DNA of 64,000 bases from Roseibium sp. (lineage in GTDB: Bacteria > Pseudomonadota > Alphaproteobacteria > Rhizobiales > Stappiaceae): positions 142,016 to 206,015 of the forward strand of contig JAEPML010000010.1 of the NCBI GenBank assembly GCA_017643925.1, written 5' to 3'. A model generated the notes under the pieces. The model saw only the letters and a program-made list of their open reading frames with translations. It ran no database searches and was not told where the DNA came from. The position numbers and the translations under genes are program-made. Positions 18,496 through 26,968 of the stretch are shown one piece after another; the first letter of the stretch is position 1; each line of letters starts with the position of its first letter.

Positions 18496-19184
18496 ATTCC
18501 CCGTTCCGCGCAGATCTGCGACCAGGCATTGTTGAGCGCGGCGAGCCGGTCATTGGCGATCCTGACGAACTCTTCCGGAACACCACGTGCAATCAGGCGG
18601 TCCGGATGTGTTTCCTGAACCTCGCGCCTGTATTGGCTCTTGAGTTCAGCATCGCTTGCATCAGGCCCGATCCCCAGGACTTCATAAGGATTGCCTTCGC
18701 TGCGGACGTGCCGGGCCAGCACCTTGCCGAATTCGCGCTCGTCCAGGCCAAAGAGTTCCGCCACTTTTGCCAGGTAGCCAATTTCGCTCTCGTGGACGAC
18801 GCCATCCGCCTTCGCGATGTGAAAGAGGCCATCAAGGATGTCGAGCAGCGTCTTGTGGTCATAGGGAAAAAGATCGGCGAGTTTCTTGGCATAGACCTCG
18901 AAACCGGCGACGTCTTCCTGCGCAAGGTTGAACAACCGCGCGACGTTTCGCTCTTCCTTCGGCGGAACGTCAAACAACTCGCGGAAGGCCAGGATCTCGT
19001 CGGTCGTGACCACACCGTCGGCCTTGGCCATCTTTGCGGACAGAGCAATCATCGCAACTGTAAAGCCTACGCTATTGGTCCCGTCCGGACGCGCAAGCAC
19101 GAGCTGCACCAGCCGGTCGACAACCTGGGCGCCGCCGGTTCCGATCGAGCTGACGATGCTGCCGATACTGCTCCAGACGCTCAA
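18492..19184 (-). CDS. TerB-DnaJ protein (DjlA-like)
   Basis: 230 residues from a TTG at 19184 preceded by GGAG with 7-nt spacing. A TerB-like helical domain (AKADGVVTTDEILAFRELF, about 50-150) is followed by a C-terminal J domain (YEVLGIGPDASDAELKSQYR...ETHPDRLIARG) with the HPD motif intact. J domains stimulate DnaK. E. coli DjlA has an N-terminal membrane helix; here only a weakly hydrophobic N-terminus is visible. It is coupled to the amidase gene by a 4-bp overlap. Confidence 0.88.
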   Translation of the reverse strand: MSVWSSIGSIVSSIGTGGAQVVDRLVQLVLARPDGTNSVGFTVAMIALSAKMAKADGVVTTDEILAFRELFDVPPKEERNVARLFNLAQEDVAGFEVYAKKLADLFPYDHKTLLDILDGLFHIAKADGVVHESEIGYLAKVAELFGLDEREFGKVLARHVRSEGNPYEVLGIGPDASDAELKSQYRREVQETHPDRLIARGVPEEFVRIANDRLAALNNAWSQICAERGI

Positions 19185-19439
19185 CGATCAGCTCCTGCGG
19201 AGATTGGTAACAGGGACGACCCCACTTTGCCGGTCTCTTTCAATTCGATTCACTCCCTCAATCACTCTTATCGGCACCTGCACGATTTGACTAGGGAGAC
19301 AGCTGGACGCAGCCGAATTCAACCGGCTGACATTAGCGATAACAATCATTCTGCCACGCACAAATCTCCCATTTCAATCAGCCCGGATTCATGTAGGTGA
19401 AAGGTTTTCCAACTAAAATCGATATTTCAAAATCGCAGA

Positions 19440-21656
19440 ATGGTACCGCGCCGGATGGCTGTCTCGCTAGCAAGAAGTAACATCGTCATTTTCTTCATAT
19501 CCATGTCGCTGGTCCTCCTGCTGGCGCTGGGTGTGTATGCCAGCAAAGGTCTGCTTACCCATTGGCTACTGGTACGTGGGTTGGAGCAAGAATTCGTTCC
19601 GCAGGAAGCTAACCTCAAAACGGCACTGATCACAGCCGCAGAGAAAGCCTCGTCTGCAGTCGTTGTTCCCGGACTTCGCCTTTCCACGCAGCCAACATCT
19701 CATGAAGAAAAGGCATCTTCGGACCTTCTTCGTTCGCTGCAAGACAGTCTCAAATTCGACAACGACAACGCGTCAATTCTTGATGCCGCCCTGGTTTTTC
19801 CGGGTGGGCAATCGGCCACTGCAACCGCCATAACCGGTTCCAACCTGGCTGATATCGACTGGGCCACGAAGCAATTACTGCTTTCGGGAGACGTTCTCCA
19901 CGGCGCAGAGGAAGCCCTGAGGTCAGGGAAAAGCCTGACGGCCGTCCCCGATATGACGCTTCTTGGCAAGTTTGGAACCAACGCGGTTGTCGCCTATCGA
20001 CCTGCAGACGCAGCTCCCGGCTCGCCCGGCCTGTTGATCCTGGTCGACCAGGCCGGGATCCTCGCAAGTCTCACTCCCTTGATCTGGTCCATCAGCGCTG
20101 CGATCGGCGGGCTTTGTCTCGCTTCCACGGTGTTTGCCGGAATTCTCTTGTGGCTGCGGTTTTACGACCAGGTCCGGACAAACCGGAACATTCAGTTCCT
20201 GGCCCATCACGATGCCCTGACAGGTCTGCCGAACAGAGCCGTTTTCAACGCCAGGCTCACGGAAGCGTTGCGCCTGTCGCAGGCAAAGGCCTCCAATCTC
20301 GGGGTCATGCTCATCGATGTCGACAAGTTCAAGGAAATCAACGACACCCATGGACACGGTGCCGGCGATGTCTTCCTGCAGATCGTCGGAGAACGGCTGA
20401 AGGCTGTTTTTGACGGTCACCTCGTGTCTCGGCTCTCCGGAGACGAATTTGCCGTCATGCTGACCTCCGTCTCCGATCCAGCGCGGCTGACAAAACTGGC
20501 TTCGCAGATGATTGCCGCCACGGAGGCCCCCTGCCGGATCGACGGGAAGGATCTGAAGATCTCCTTGTCGATCGGTGTCGCGCGGGCATCCGACGGATCC
20601 TGGCGCGCATCCAGGCTGCTCCATTGCGCCGATCTGGCCCTCTATCGGGCCAAACACAGCGGCCGTTCGACATTCTCCTGGTACACGCCGAACCTCGATG
20701 CCGACGCCCAAAAGCGCAAGGAAGTGGAGGCTGGCCTGGTCAAGGCGCTCAAATTCGACCAGTTCAAGCTGGTCTATCAACCACAATATGCTTTGCGCGA
20801 TGGCAGCCTGACCGGATATGAGGCACTCATTCGCTGGGAGCATCCGACAAAAGGCAATATTAGACCGGATATCTTCATCCCCGTCGCTGAGGATACCGGG
20901 CAAATTGTCGAGATCGGCACCTGGGTGCTCAATCATGCATGCAAGGAAGCCGCGCTCTGGGAAAACAGCCAGCGCCGCGTCGCGGTCAATGTTTCACCCG
21001 CCCAGTTCATTGCCGGAGAAACCCAGAAACATGTGGCGCACGCTTTGCAAGCGTCAGGACTTGACCCGAGCCGCCTGGAGATCGAAATCACGGAGAGCTT
21101 GCTTATCTCAAACACGGACGGCGTCATTGAAACCTTGCGTCAGATCCATGAGATGGGCGTTTCCATTGCCATGGACGACTTCGGCACCGGTTACTCGTCG
21201 CTCAGCTACTTGAGCCTGTTTCCGTTCGACAAGATCAAGATCGACAAGACCTTCATCACAAGCCTGGGCAAGGATCCGAGCACCGATGCCATCGTGACCT
21301 CGATTATCGGCCTTGGCAGATCACTGGATGTATCCATCACCGCCGAAGGCGTGGAAACGGAGGAACAGGCGATCCTGTTGAGCGCGGCAGGCTGTGACCT
21401 GGTCCAGGGCTACATGTTTGGGAAACCGGATCTGATCTCGAAGCATGAAGCCGATTATCCGGTGTTTCCCCTGAACACGTCCGGCGGGTTCTGGTTCCCG
21501 CAACAAAACATGCGCAGCGGTAAATCCCCGAGGATAAAACTGTCGCCCACACTCGCCCGCAACGCCAAACTGGTCTCCGGTGCGGCAGATGTGCAGGACG
21601 GTGATGACCCGGCCGATCAGGATCAGACCCTGGAACCGGCAAGGTCTTCGGCCTGA
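19440..21656 (+). CDS. Membrane-bound GGDEF-EAL protein (c-di-GMP turnover)
   Basis: 738 residues. Transmembrane helices at about 10-32 and 215-245 enclose a periplasmic sensor of about 180 residues. A GGDEF domain follows at about 255-420, with the active-site sequence SGDEF instead of GGDEF, and no RxxD inhibitory site in the usual place. The EAL domain (about 435-690) has YEALIRWEH and DFGTGYSSLSYL intact. The EAL half looks catalytic, the GGDEF half could be active or regulatory, so net phosphodiesterase activity is the safer guess. It stands alone, convergent with arsH (2-bp gap). Confidence 0.93.
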   Translation: MVPRRMAVSLARSNIVIFFISMSLVLLLALGVYASKGLLTHWLLVRGLEQEFVPQEANLKTALITAAEKASSAVVVPGLRLSTQPTSHEEKASSDLLRSLQDSLKFDNDNASILDAALVFPGGQSATATAITGSNLADIDWATKQLLLSGDVLHGAEEALRSGKSLTAVPDMTLLGKFGTNAVVAYRPADAAPGSPGLLILVDQAGILASLTPLIWSISAAIGGLCLASTVFAGILLWLRFYDQVRTNRNIQFLAHHDALTGLPNRAVFNARLTEALRLSQAKASNLGVMLIDVDKFKEINDTHGHGAGDVFLQIVGERLKAVFDGHLVSRLSGDEFAVMLTSVSDPARLTKLASQMIAATEAPCRIDGKDLKISLSIGVARASDGSWRASRLLHCADLALYRAKHSGRSTFSWYTPNLDADAQKRKEVEAGLVKALKFDQFKLVYQPQYALRDGSLTGYEALIRWEHPTKGNIRPDIFIPVAEDTGQIVEIGTWVLNHACKEAALWENSQRRVAVNVSPAQFIAGETQKHVAHALQASGLDPSRLEIEITESLLISNTDGVIETLRQIHEMGVSIAMDDFGTGYSSLSYLSLFPFDKIKIDKTFITSLGKDPSTDAIVTSIIGLGRSLDVSITAEGVETEEQAILLSAAGCDLVQGYMFGKPDLISKHEADYPVFPLNTSGGFWFPQQNMRSGKSPRIKLSPTLARNAKLVSGAADVQDGDDPADQDQTLEPARSSA

Positions 21657-21658
21657 TC

Positions 21659-22399
21659 TTACCGAGTGACGCCGGCTGCCGCCTTCGAGGCTTCACTCCG
21701 TTTTTCCCTTTGAGCCTTGCGCTCTGAATAGCGGTCGACGAGATAGTCGGAACGTCCGCGCACGAGAAGCGTGAACTTCACCAATTCCTCGATGACATCG
21801 ACAACGCGGTCGTAAAGCGGTGAGGGTTTCATGCGACCGTCTTCGTCGAATTCCGTATACGCCTTGGGAACGGATGATTGATTGGGAATGGTCACCATCC
21901 GCATCCAGCGCCCGAGAACGCGCATCTGGTTGAGGGCATTGAAGGATTGCGACCCGCCAGACACCTGCATAAGCGCCAGAACCTTGCCCTGGGTTGGCCG
22001 GATCGCCCCTTCGCTAAGCGGGATCCAGTCTATCTGCGATTTCAGGATACCCGTCATCGACCCATGACGTTCAGGCGAACACCACACATGTGCTTCCGAC
22101 CAGGCGCAGAGATCGCGCAGTTCGCGGACCTTCGGATGGGTAGTGTCTGCATCGTCGGGAAGCGGCAGACCGGAGGGATCGAAGATCCTGGTCTCGGCGC
22201 CGTACATCTTCAAAAGCCGTTCCGCCTCCTGGACCAGGAATCGGCTATAGGACCGCTCACGAAGTGACCCGTACAACAGCAGTACGCGGGGCGCATGCCC
22301 CCTGTCGCCCGATGCGACAAGCTGCTCACTTGCGACGGGTTGGAGATCTTCAGCGCTTACATTCCAAAGGTCATTTCCGTCTGGATCCAAGTCAGGCAT
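21659..22399 (-). CDS. arsH: Arsenical resistance NADPH-dependent flavoprotein ArsH
   Basis: 246 residues from the ATG at 22399, which overlaps the arsC end by 8 bp. The flavodoxin-like fold starts at [19 protein letters not shown] with the FMN-binding GSLRxxS loop, and [20 protein letters not shown] and the middle [13 protein letters not shown] are typical of ArsH. ArsH oxidises trivalent organoarsenicals. An upstream in-frame extension to 22522 overlaps arsC and looks unnatural. The C-terminus is rich in basic residues. Confidence 0.93.
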   Translation of the reverse strand: MPDLDPDGNDLWNVSAEDLQPVASEQLVASGDRGHAPRVLLLYGSLRERSYSRFLVQEAERLLKMYGAETRIFDPSGLPLPDDADTTHPKVRELRDLCAWSEAHVWCSPERHGSMTGILKSQIDWIPLSEGAIRPTQGKVLALMQVSGGSQSFNALNQMRVLGRWMRMVTIPNQSSVPKAYTEFDEDGRMKPSPLYDRVVDVIEELVKFTLLVRGRSDYLVDRYSERKAQREKRSEASKAAAGVTR

Positions 22400-22805
22400 T
22401 CGTTTCTCCGGAGGAAACCACCTGGCCATCTTCCTTGGTGAAGGATCCGATATCTGCCGGCAGCAATTCCATAACGGCTTCTGACGGGCGGCACAGGCGG
22501 ACACCCTTTTCGGTGACGACAACCGGCCTGTTGATCAGGATCGGATGTTCCATCATGAAGTCGATCAACTCGTCATCCGTCCACTTGTCGTCGCCGAGGC
22601 CAAGTTCGTCATAGGGCGTGCCTTTCTGGCGCAGCAGATCACGAACGGGTATTCCCATCCGTGCAATGAGATCGACCAGCGTTTCCCGGCTTGGAGGTGT
22701 CTTCAGGTATTCGATCACTTCCGGCTCCACGCCTGCTTCCCGGATCATTGCAAGCGTGTTGCGGGACGTGCCGCATTTCGGGTTGTGGTAGATTGTGATG
22801 GACAT
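22392..22805 (-). CDS. arsC: Arsenate reductase (glutaredoxin-dependent)
   Basis: 137 residues, E. coli R773-type ArsC. The active-site cysteine is Cys11 in [10 protein letters not shown]. The conserved arginines are in the middle and late part ([23 protein letters not shown]). It reduces arsenate to arsenite with glutathione/glutaredoxin. It follows arsR after 33 bp. No arsenite exporter (acr3 or arsB) is adjacent, which is unusual, because arsenite must leave the cell. Confidence 0.96.
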   Translation of the reverse strand: MSITIYHNPKCGTSRNTLAMIREAGVEPEVIEYLKTPPSRETLVDLIARMGIPVRDLLRQKGTPYDELGLGDDKWTDDELIDFMMEHPILINRPVVVTEKGVRLCRPSEAVMELLPADIGSFTKEDGQVVSSGETNA

Positions 22806-22838
22806 TTTGAGAGTTCCCGTAAGGCGCCCGCAGGCAGG

Positions 22839-23156
22839 TCAGTCAGTGTTGGAAAATCCGCAGATCGCCGGGTTTTTGCCGCAGCAATCGTCGATCAGAA
22901 AACTCAGAAGTGCCCGCATGCGCGCTTGGTTGACAGCATAAAGCACCCTCCTGCCCTCCTTGCGTGTCGCCAGAAAGCCCGCCCGTTCCAGGGTGGTGAG
23001 ATGAAAGGACATCCGCGTCGGTGACACATCAAGGTGCTCGGCAATCTCACCGGACGGCATCCCCTCCCCGCCGCACGTCATCAACAGGCGAAAGGCAGCA
23101 AGACGGTCTTCCTGGGCAAGCGCGCCCAGCGCTGAAACGGCATCCTGATTTTCCAT
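22839..23156 (-). CDS. arsR: ArsR/SmtB-family repressor
   Basis: 105 residues from the ATG at 23156. The winged helix is GEIAEHLDVSPTRMSFHLTTLERAGFLATRKEGRRVLY. The C-terminal DCCGKNPAIC has a vicinal cysteine pair plus a third cysteine, a known arsenite-binding arrangement in a subset of ArsR proteins. It is the first gene of arsR-arsC-arsH. A palindrome overlapping its start codon (23155-23178) is the likely operator. Confidence 0.93.
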   Translation of the reverse strand: MENQDAVSALGALAQEDRLAAFRLLMTCGGEGMPSGEIAEHLDVSPTRMSFHLTTLERAGFLATRKEGRRVLYAVNQARMRALLSFLIDDCCGKNPAICGFSNTD

Positions 23157-23178
23157 AATTCGATTATACAAGAATTAT
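23155..23178. promoter_or_regulatory. Likely ArsR operator
   Basis: Inverted repeat ATAATTC (23155-23161) and GAATTAT (23172-23178), spaced by 10 bp. It overlaps the arsR start codon in an AT-rich stretch, as expected for autorepression. The function is inferred from position and symmetry. Confidence 0.6.
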
Positions 23179-23226
23179 TGTAATATTTAAGTGACAGAAT
23201 GTCGCCTTCGGCGCCGTCATCGCAAT

Positions 23227-23763
23227 TCACATGGCTGCTGCCGCGCGTGCCGCCTGATCGTAATTGCCCGAAACGAGACGCAGTGTGGCCGCAAGGCGGG
23301 ACAGTTCGCCTTCATCAAGACCGAGCGTTTTCATCGGCTCGACCAGCAGCGCTTCACGCAGCCTTCGGTATTCCAGGCAAGCTTCTTCACCGGCTGGCGT
23401 GATTTCCGCCGTCTTCTCTTTGCCCCTGCGTCCGGAGGCAATCAGGCCTGCCTTTTCGAGTTTTTTGAGCGCATAGGTGACGGTGTGGGTGTCTTCGATA
23501 TTCAGCACCAGGCAGATATCGGAAAGGGTTTTTGCGCGCCCCCGGTGGTTCACCGAGTGCAAGACAAGGACATCAAGTGGTCCAAGTCCCTCCGAGCCGC
23601 TGGCCGCTATGCAGCGGACCATCCAGCGATGGTAGGCATTGACCATCATTGTGACGGCAAATTCGATTTCCGAAAGCGCGGGCATGGCGCCGGAGGCAAG
23701 ATGAGCGGCGGATACCACAGGGCCGATTGGGGCATCGGGCTTGGGGGCTTTTTTCTCCGTCAA
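23227..23763 (-). CDS. MarR-family transcriptional regulator
   Basis: 178 residues. The TTG start at 23763 has GGAGG with 8-nt spacing. The winged helix is at about 65-135 (LGPLDVLVLHSVNHRGRAKTLSDICLVLNIEDTHTVTYALKKLEKAGLIASG), with the wing KEKTAEITPAGEEA. It follows dctM by 27 bp on the same strand, so it is probably the last gene of the TRAP operon. It is a candidate for the protein that binds the shared palindrome upstream of dctP and the hydantoinase gene, but there is no direct evidence for that. Confidence 0.88.
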   Translation of the reverse strand: MTEKKAPKPDAPIGPVVSAAHLASGAMPALSEIEFAVTMMVNAYHRWMVRCIAASGSEGLGPLDVLVLHSVNHRGRAKTLSDICLVLNIEDTHTVTYALKKLEKAGLIASGRRGKEKTAEITPAGEEACLEYRRLREALLVEPMKTLGLDEGELSRLAATLRLVSGNYDQAARAAAAM

Positions 23764-23790
23764 TATCTGAACCTCCGGCGCTTGACATGA

Positions 23791-25095
23791 TCAGTTGCTC
23801 AACATCGTCTGTGGCAACCAAAGAGCCAAGCCCGGAAATGCGACAATCAGCACGACAGCCAGGATCATCAACAGGAAGAAGGGCAACGCCATTCGCGCAA
23901 CAGAGAATATGTTTCTCCCCGTCATACCCTGAAGCACGAACAAATTGAAACCAACCGGTGGCGTGATCTGGCTCATTTCGACAACGAGAACCAGATAGAT
24001 GCCGAACCAGATCAGGTCCATCCCCGCCTGCTCGACCATCGGAAGGATCACCGACGTCGTCAGAACCACGACCGAAATCCCGTCAAGGAAACAGCCGAGA
24101 ACCACGAAGAACAGGGTCAATGCGATCAGAAGCGCATAGGGCGACAGGTCGAGCGCACCGATCCAGCCCGCCAGTTCCCTCGGGATGCCCGTGTAACCCA
24201 TGGCCACGGTGAGGAAGGCTGCACCGGCCAGGATAAACGCAATCATGCAGGACGTGCGTGTCGCGCCCATCAATGCATCAACAAAACTGCGCCTGTTCAG
24301 CGTGCCGCTGACCCAGGACAACAGCAGGGACAATAGGACCCCGATGGCTGCGGCCTCTGTAGGTGAAGCCAATCCGGCATAGATCGACCCGATAACACCA
24401 ATGATCAAGCCGATCACGGGGAACAGTCGGCGAGTGGCCCGAACCCGTTCGACAAAGGGAATTGCGTATTCCTTCGCCGGCATTTTGTCCCTGTTGAGCA
24501 GGGACCAGAGCCCGACATAGCCCATGAACAAGATGCAGAGCATTGCCCCGGGCAGGACACCGGCCATGAAGAGGCGTGCGATCGACTGCTCCGTCGCTGC
24601 CCCATAGACGATCAGGATGATGGATGGCGGGATCAGCAGCCCCAGCGTCCCCGAACCGGCGAGGGTTCCGATGGCAATGCGTTCGTCATAGCCACGTTGT
24701 TTCAGCTCCGGCAGCGACATGCGGCCGATTGTGGCGGTGGTTGCCGCGGACGATCCCGAGACAGCTGCAAAGATGCCGCATCCCAGAATGTTCACGTGCA
24801 GGAGCCGACCTGGAAGGTTGCGCATCCAGGGCGAGAGACCGGTGAACATGTCCTCCGACAGACGGGACCGGAAGAGGATCTCGCCCATCCAGATGAACAT
24901 CGGCAACGCCGTCAGGTCCCAGCTGTTGGCAGCACCCCACACTGTCGTCGCCATCACCGGCCCGGCAGGGACAGACACAAGCGTCATGATCGTGGCCAGC
25001 GCCACGGCAAAGAGCGCAACGGCAACCCAGATGCCGGTCGCAAGGGCCGCCAGCATGCCAAGGCCAAGAAAAAATGCGATCAACGAGAGGTCCAT
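23791..25095 (-). CDS. dctM: TRAP transporter large permease (DctM-type)
   Basis: 434 residues, about 12 hydrophobic helices. Conserved DctM segments include SGSSAATTATIGRMSLPELKQRGY near 130 and GTLGLLIPPSIILIVYGAATEQS near 160. It forms the Na+-coupled translocation subunit, working with DctQ and the soluble DctP. It overlaps the dctQ stop by one base (TAATG). Confidence 0.95.
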   Translation of the reverse strand: MDLSLIAFFLGLGMLAALATGIWVAVALFAVALATIMTLVSVPAGPVMATTVWGAANSWDLTALPMFIWMGEILFRSRLSEDMFTGLSPWMRNLPGRLLHVNILGCGIFAAVSGSSAATTATIGRMSLPELKQRGYDERIAIGTLAGSGTLGLLIPPSIILIVYGAATEQSIARLFMAGVLPGAMLCILFMGYVGLWSLLNRDKMPAKEYAIPFVERVRATRRLFPVIGLIIGVIGSIYAGLASPTEAAAIGVLLSLLLSWVSGTLNRRSFVDALMGATRTSCMIAFILAGAAFLTVAMGYTGIPRELAGWIGALDLSPYALLIALTLFFVVLGCFLDGISVVVLTTSVILPMVEQAGMDLIWFGIYLVLVVEMSQITPPVGFNLFVLQGMTGRNIFSVARMALPFFLLMILAVVLIVAFPGLALWLPQTMLSN

Positions 25096-25652
25096 TATTC
25101 TTTCCCCTCGATCAGGTCTTCCTTGACGACCGTTTCAAAACTCGGGCCCTGTCCGCGCAGGGAGACGATCAGGTCGTCGAGCAAGGCAACGGCAAAGACG
25201 AACAGGCCGGTAGTCATCACTGCCTGCGGGATGACAAGAGGTATGGGAATAATACCGAATGAGACCTCGTTGTAGGTGTAGCTGTCGACCGCGAGCCATC
25301 CGGCATGCCAGGTGAAATAGGCGGCCAAACACAGGGCCACCAGCGTGGTCCAGATATTGAGAACCCGCGCCACGGAACCTGGAGCGGCCTGCAGCAGAAT
25401 GGAGACCCGGATATGGTCGCCATTCCGCAATGTGCCTGCCAGGGCCATAAAGGAAGCACCGACCAGCAGGAAACCGGCGATTTCGGCCAAGGACGGCACC
25501 TGAAGCCCGAAAGGCTCCAGTCCGACGCGGACCAGTGCGCCGTCAATCAGACGTCCCGCCACCTGCAGTACTACAAGGCTGGCGATCACGACCAGGCAAC
25601 ACGCGGCAAGGACCGTTGATGCCTGATAGAGTGAATTCAGAGCTTTCCGCAT
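25095..25652 (-). CDS. dctQ: TRAP transporter small permease (DctQ-type)
   Basis: 185 residues with four predicted transmembrane helices (about 12-32, 48-70, 88-110, 130-160). It contains LAEIAGFLLVGASFMALAGTLRNGDHIRV, a DctQ hallmark. ATG at 25652. It lies 70 bp after dctP, separated from it by a terminator-like hairpin. Confidence 0.93.
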   Translation of the reverse strand: MRKALNSLYQASTVLAACCLVVIASLVVLQVAGRLIDGALVRVGLEPFGLQVPSLAEIAGFLLVGASFMALAGTLRNGDHIRVSILLQAAPGSVARVLNIWTTLVALCLAAYFTWHAGWLAVDSYTYNEVSFGIIPIPLVIPQAVMTTGLFVFAVALLDDLIVSLRGQGPSFETVVKEDLIEGKE

Positions 25653-25684
25653 CGGTTCCCCCCACCGAATTTGCAGCTGAAAAT

Positions 25685-25712
25685 GAAAAACGCCGGGTTT
25701 TCACCCGGCGCT
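25685..25712 (-). terminator. Hairpin between dctP and dctQ
   Basis: Stem CGCCGGGT/ACCCGGCG at 25691-25710 with a tight loop, followed on the minus strand by a T-run. It probably acts as a partial terminator giving more DctP than permease, a common arrangement in TRAP operons (inference). It lies about 10 bp after the dctP stop. Confidence 0.85.
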
Positions 25713-25722
25713 TTCGTCAAGT

Positions 25723-26718
25723 TTAGTTTTTGTAGGCGTCAAGAACCGTTGCGCCGCTTTCGCCTGCGCTTTCCTGCCACTCGGCAGCCATGGTTTCGCC
25801 GATCGCGGCCAGATCCTGGATCAGCTGTTCGCTCGGCTTGACCACTGTGATCCCGTTCTCAACGAGAATGTCGGTCTTGGTCTTCGTTTCGACCTTGGAC
25901 GCTTCCCAACCGCGCTTTTCAGCCACTTCCGCAGCCTCCAGAACAGCGGCTTTCTCGGCGTCGGTGAGGCCGTCGAAGGCCTGCTTGTTTATGATGACCA
26001 TGTTTTTCGGCAACCAGGCCTGCGTGTCGTGATAGTGGCTCACGAAATCCCACGCCTTGGAATTGGCGCCGGTGGAGGGAGAAGTGATCATCGCGTCGAC
26101 CCGTCCGGTCGAAAATGCCGTCGGAATGTCCGGAGCCTCGATCTGGGCCGTGACACCCCCGGCCAGAATGGCAAGGCGTTCGGTGGCAGCGTTATAGGCA
26201 CGGATTTTCAGGCCATCCAGATCATCGACCTTCGTGACTTCCTTTTGCGCGTAAATGCCCTGGGGTGGCCACGGCACGGAAAAGAGCAACTGGAGGCCCT
26301 GTTCGCCGAGTTTTTCTTCCATCGCCGGTTTGGCCGCCTGGTAGAGCTTCCAGGCCTGGTCATAGGAAGGCGCCAGGAAAGGTACGGAATCGACACCGAA
26401 CACCGGGTCTTCGTTGGACAGACGCGAGACCAGAACCTCACCGATCGGTGCAAGTCCCTTGCGAACCGCGTTCTTGATCTCGGGGTGTTTGAACAGCGAG
26501 CCTGCAGAATGGATCTGGATGACCAGCGAGCCGCCGGTCTTGTCCTTCACCTCATCGGCAAAGGCAGCGATGTTTTGCGTGTGAAAATTGCCGTCGCCGT
26601 AAGGGGTCGGCATATCCCACTTGGTCTCAGCGGATGCGGATGCATATCCCGCAAGCGAAAAGGCAGCAGCGGCGGCCAGTTGAACGCCGGCTTTGGTCAG
26701 AATTCGAGAGTGCAGCAT
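25723..26718 (-). CDS. dctP: TRAP transporter substrate-binding protein (DctP-type)
   Basis: 331 residues from the ATG at 26718, preceded by GGAG. A signal peptide lies at about 1-32 (LTKAGVQLAAAAAFSLAGYASASA). The family region runs from WDMPTPYGDGNFHTQNIAAF to the end, with the TAVDGLKIR-like segment TKVDDLDGLKIRAYNAATERL near 150. It is periplasmic and sets the substrate specificity, which cannot be read here. The neighbouring hydantoinase-type gene and shared operator suggest a cyclic amide or related amino-acid derivative. Confidence 0.95.
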   Translation of the reverse strand: MLHSRILTKAGVQLAAAAAFSLAGYASASAETKWDMPTPYGDGNFHTQNIAAFADEVKDKTGGSLVIQIHSAGSLFKHPEIKNAVRKGLAPIGEVLVSRLSNEDPVFGVDSVPFLAPSYDQAWKLYQAAKPAMEEKLGEQGLQLLFSVPWPPQGIYAQKEVTKVDDLDGLKIRAYNAATERLAILAGGVTAQIEAPDIPTAFSTGRVDAMITSPSTGANSKAWDFVSHYHDTQAWLPKNMVIINKQAFDGLTDAEKAAVLEAAEVAEKRGWEASKVETKTKTDILVENGITVVKPSEQLIQDLAAIGETMAAEWQESAGESGATVLDAYKN

Positions 26719-26835
26719 GGTTTTCTCCTCTTGGAAGCGGGGCACAACCCGCCTGGATGATCTTCTTCGTGTCTTCTTCGAACACCTCAGAAAGGCCCAT
26801 CACCAAAAGGGTAGACTCAAAATCGTTAAAACGTC

Positions 26836-26857
26836 AATAATTTATCGATAAAATGTT
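26836..26857. promoter_or_regulatory. Palindromic operator-like site (copy 1) before dctP
   Basis: Contains the perfect 12-bp palindrome TTTATCGATAAA, with flanks AATA and TGTT. Eighteen bases (26839-26856) are identical to bases 28768-28785 upstream of the hydantoinase gene. It lies about 120 bp before the dctP start on the minus strand and about 110 bp before the GT39 gene on the plus strand, where a repressor or activator would act. Confidence 0.75.
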
Positions 26858-26968
26858 ATCGTTATGTCGCAAAGATGTGATCCTTTCTTTCCTGGGCAAG
26901 ATCCGTTAGGCCTTGTATCCAGCTGATTTCGAACGACTTTGCCGTTGATTTGGGAAGGAAGAGTTTCG

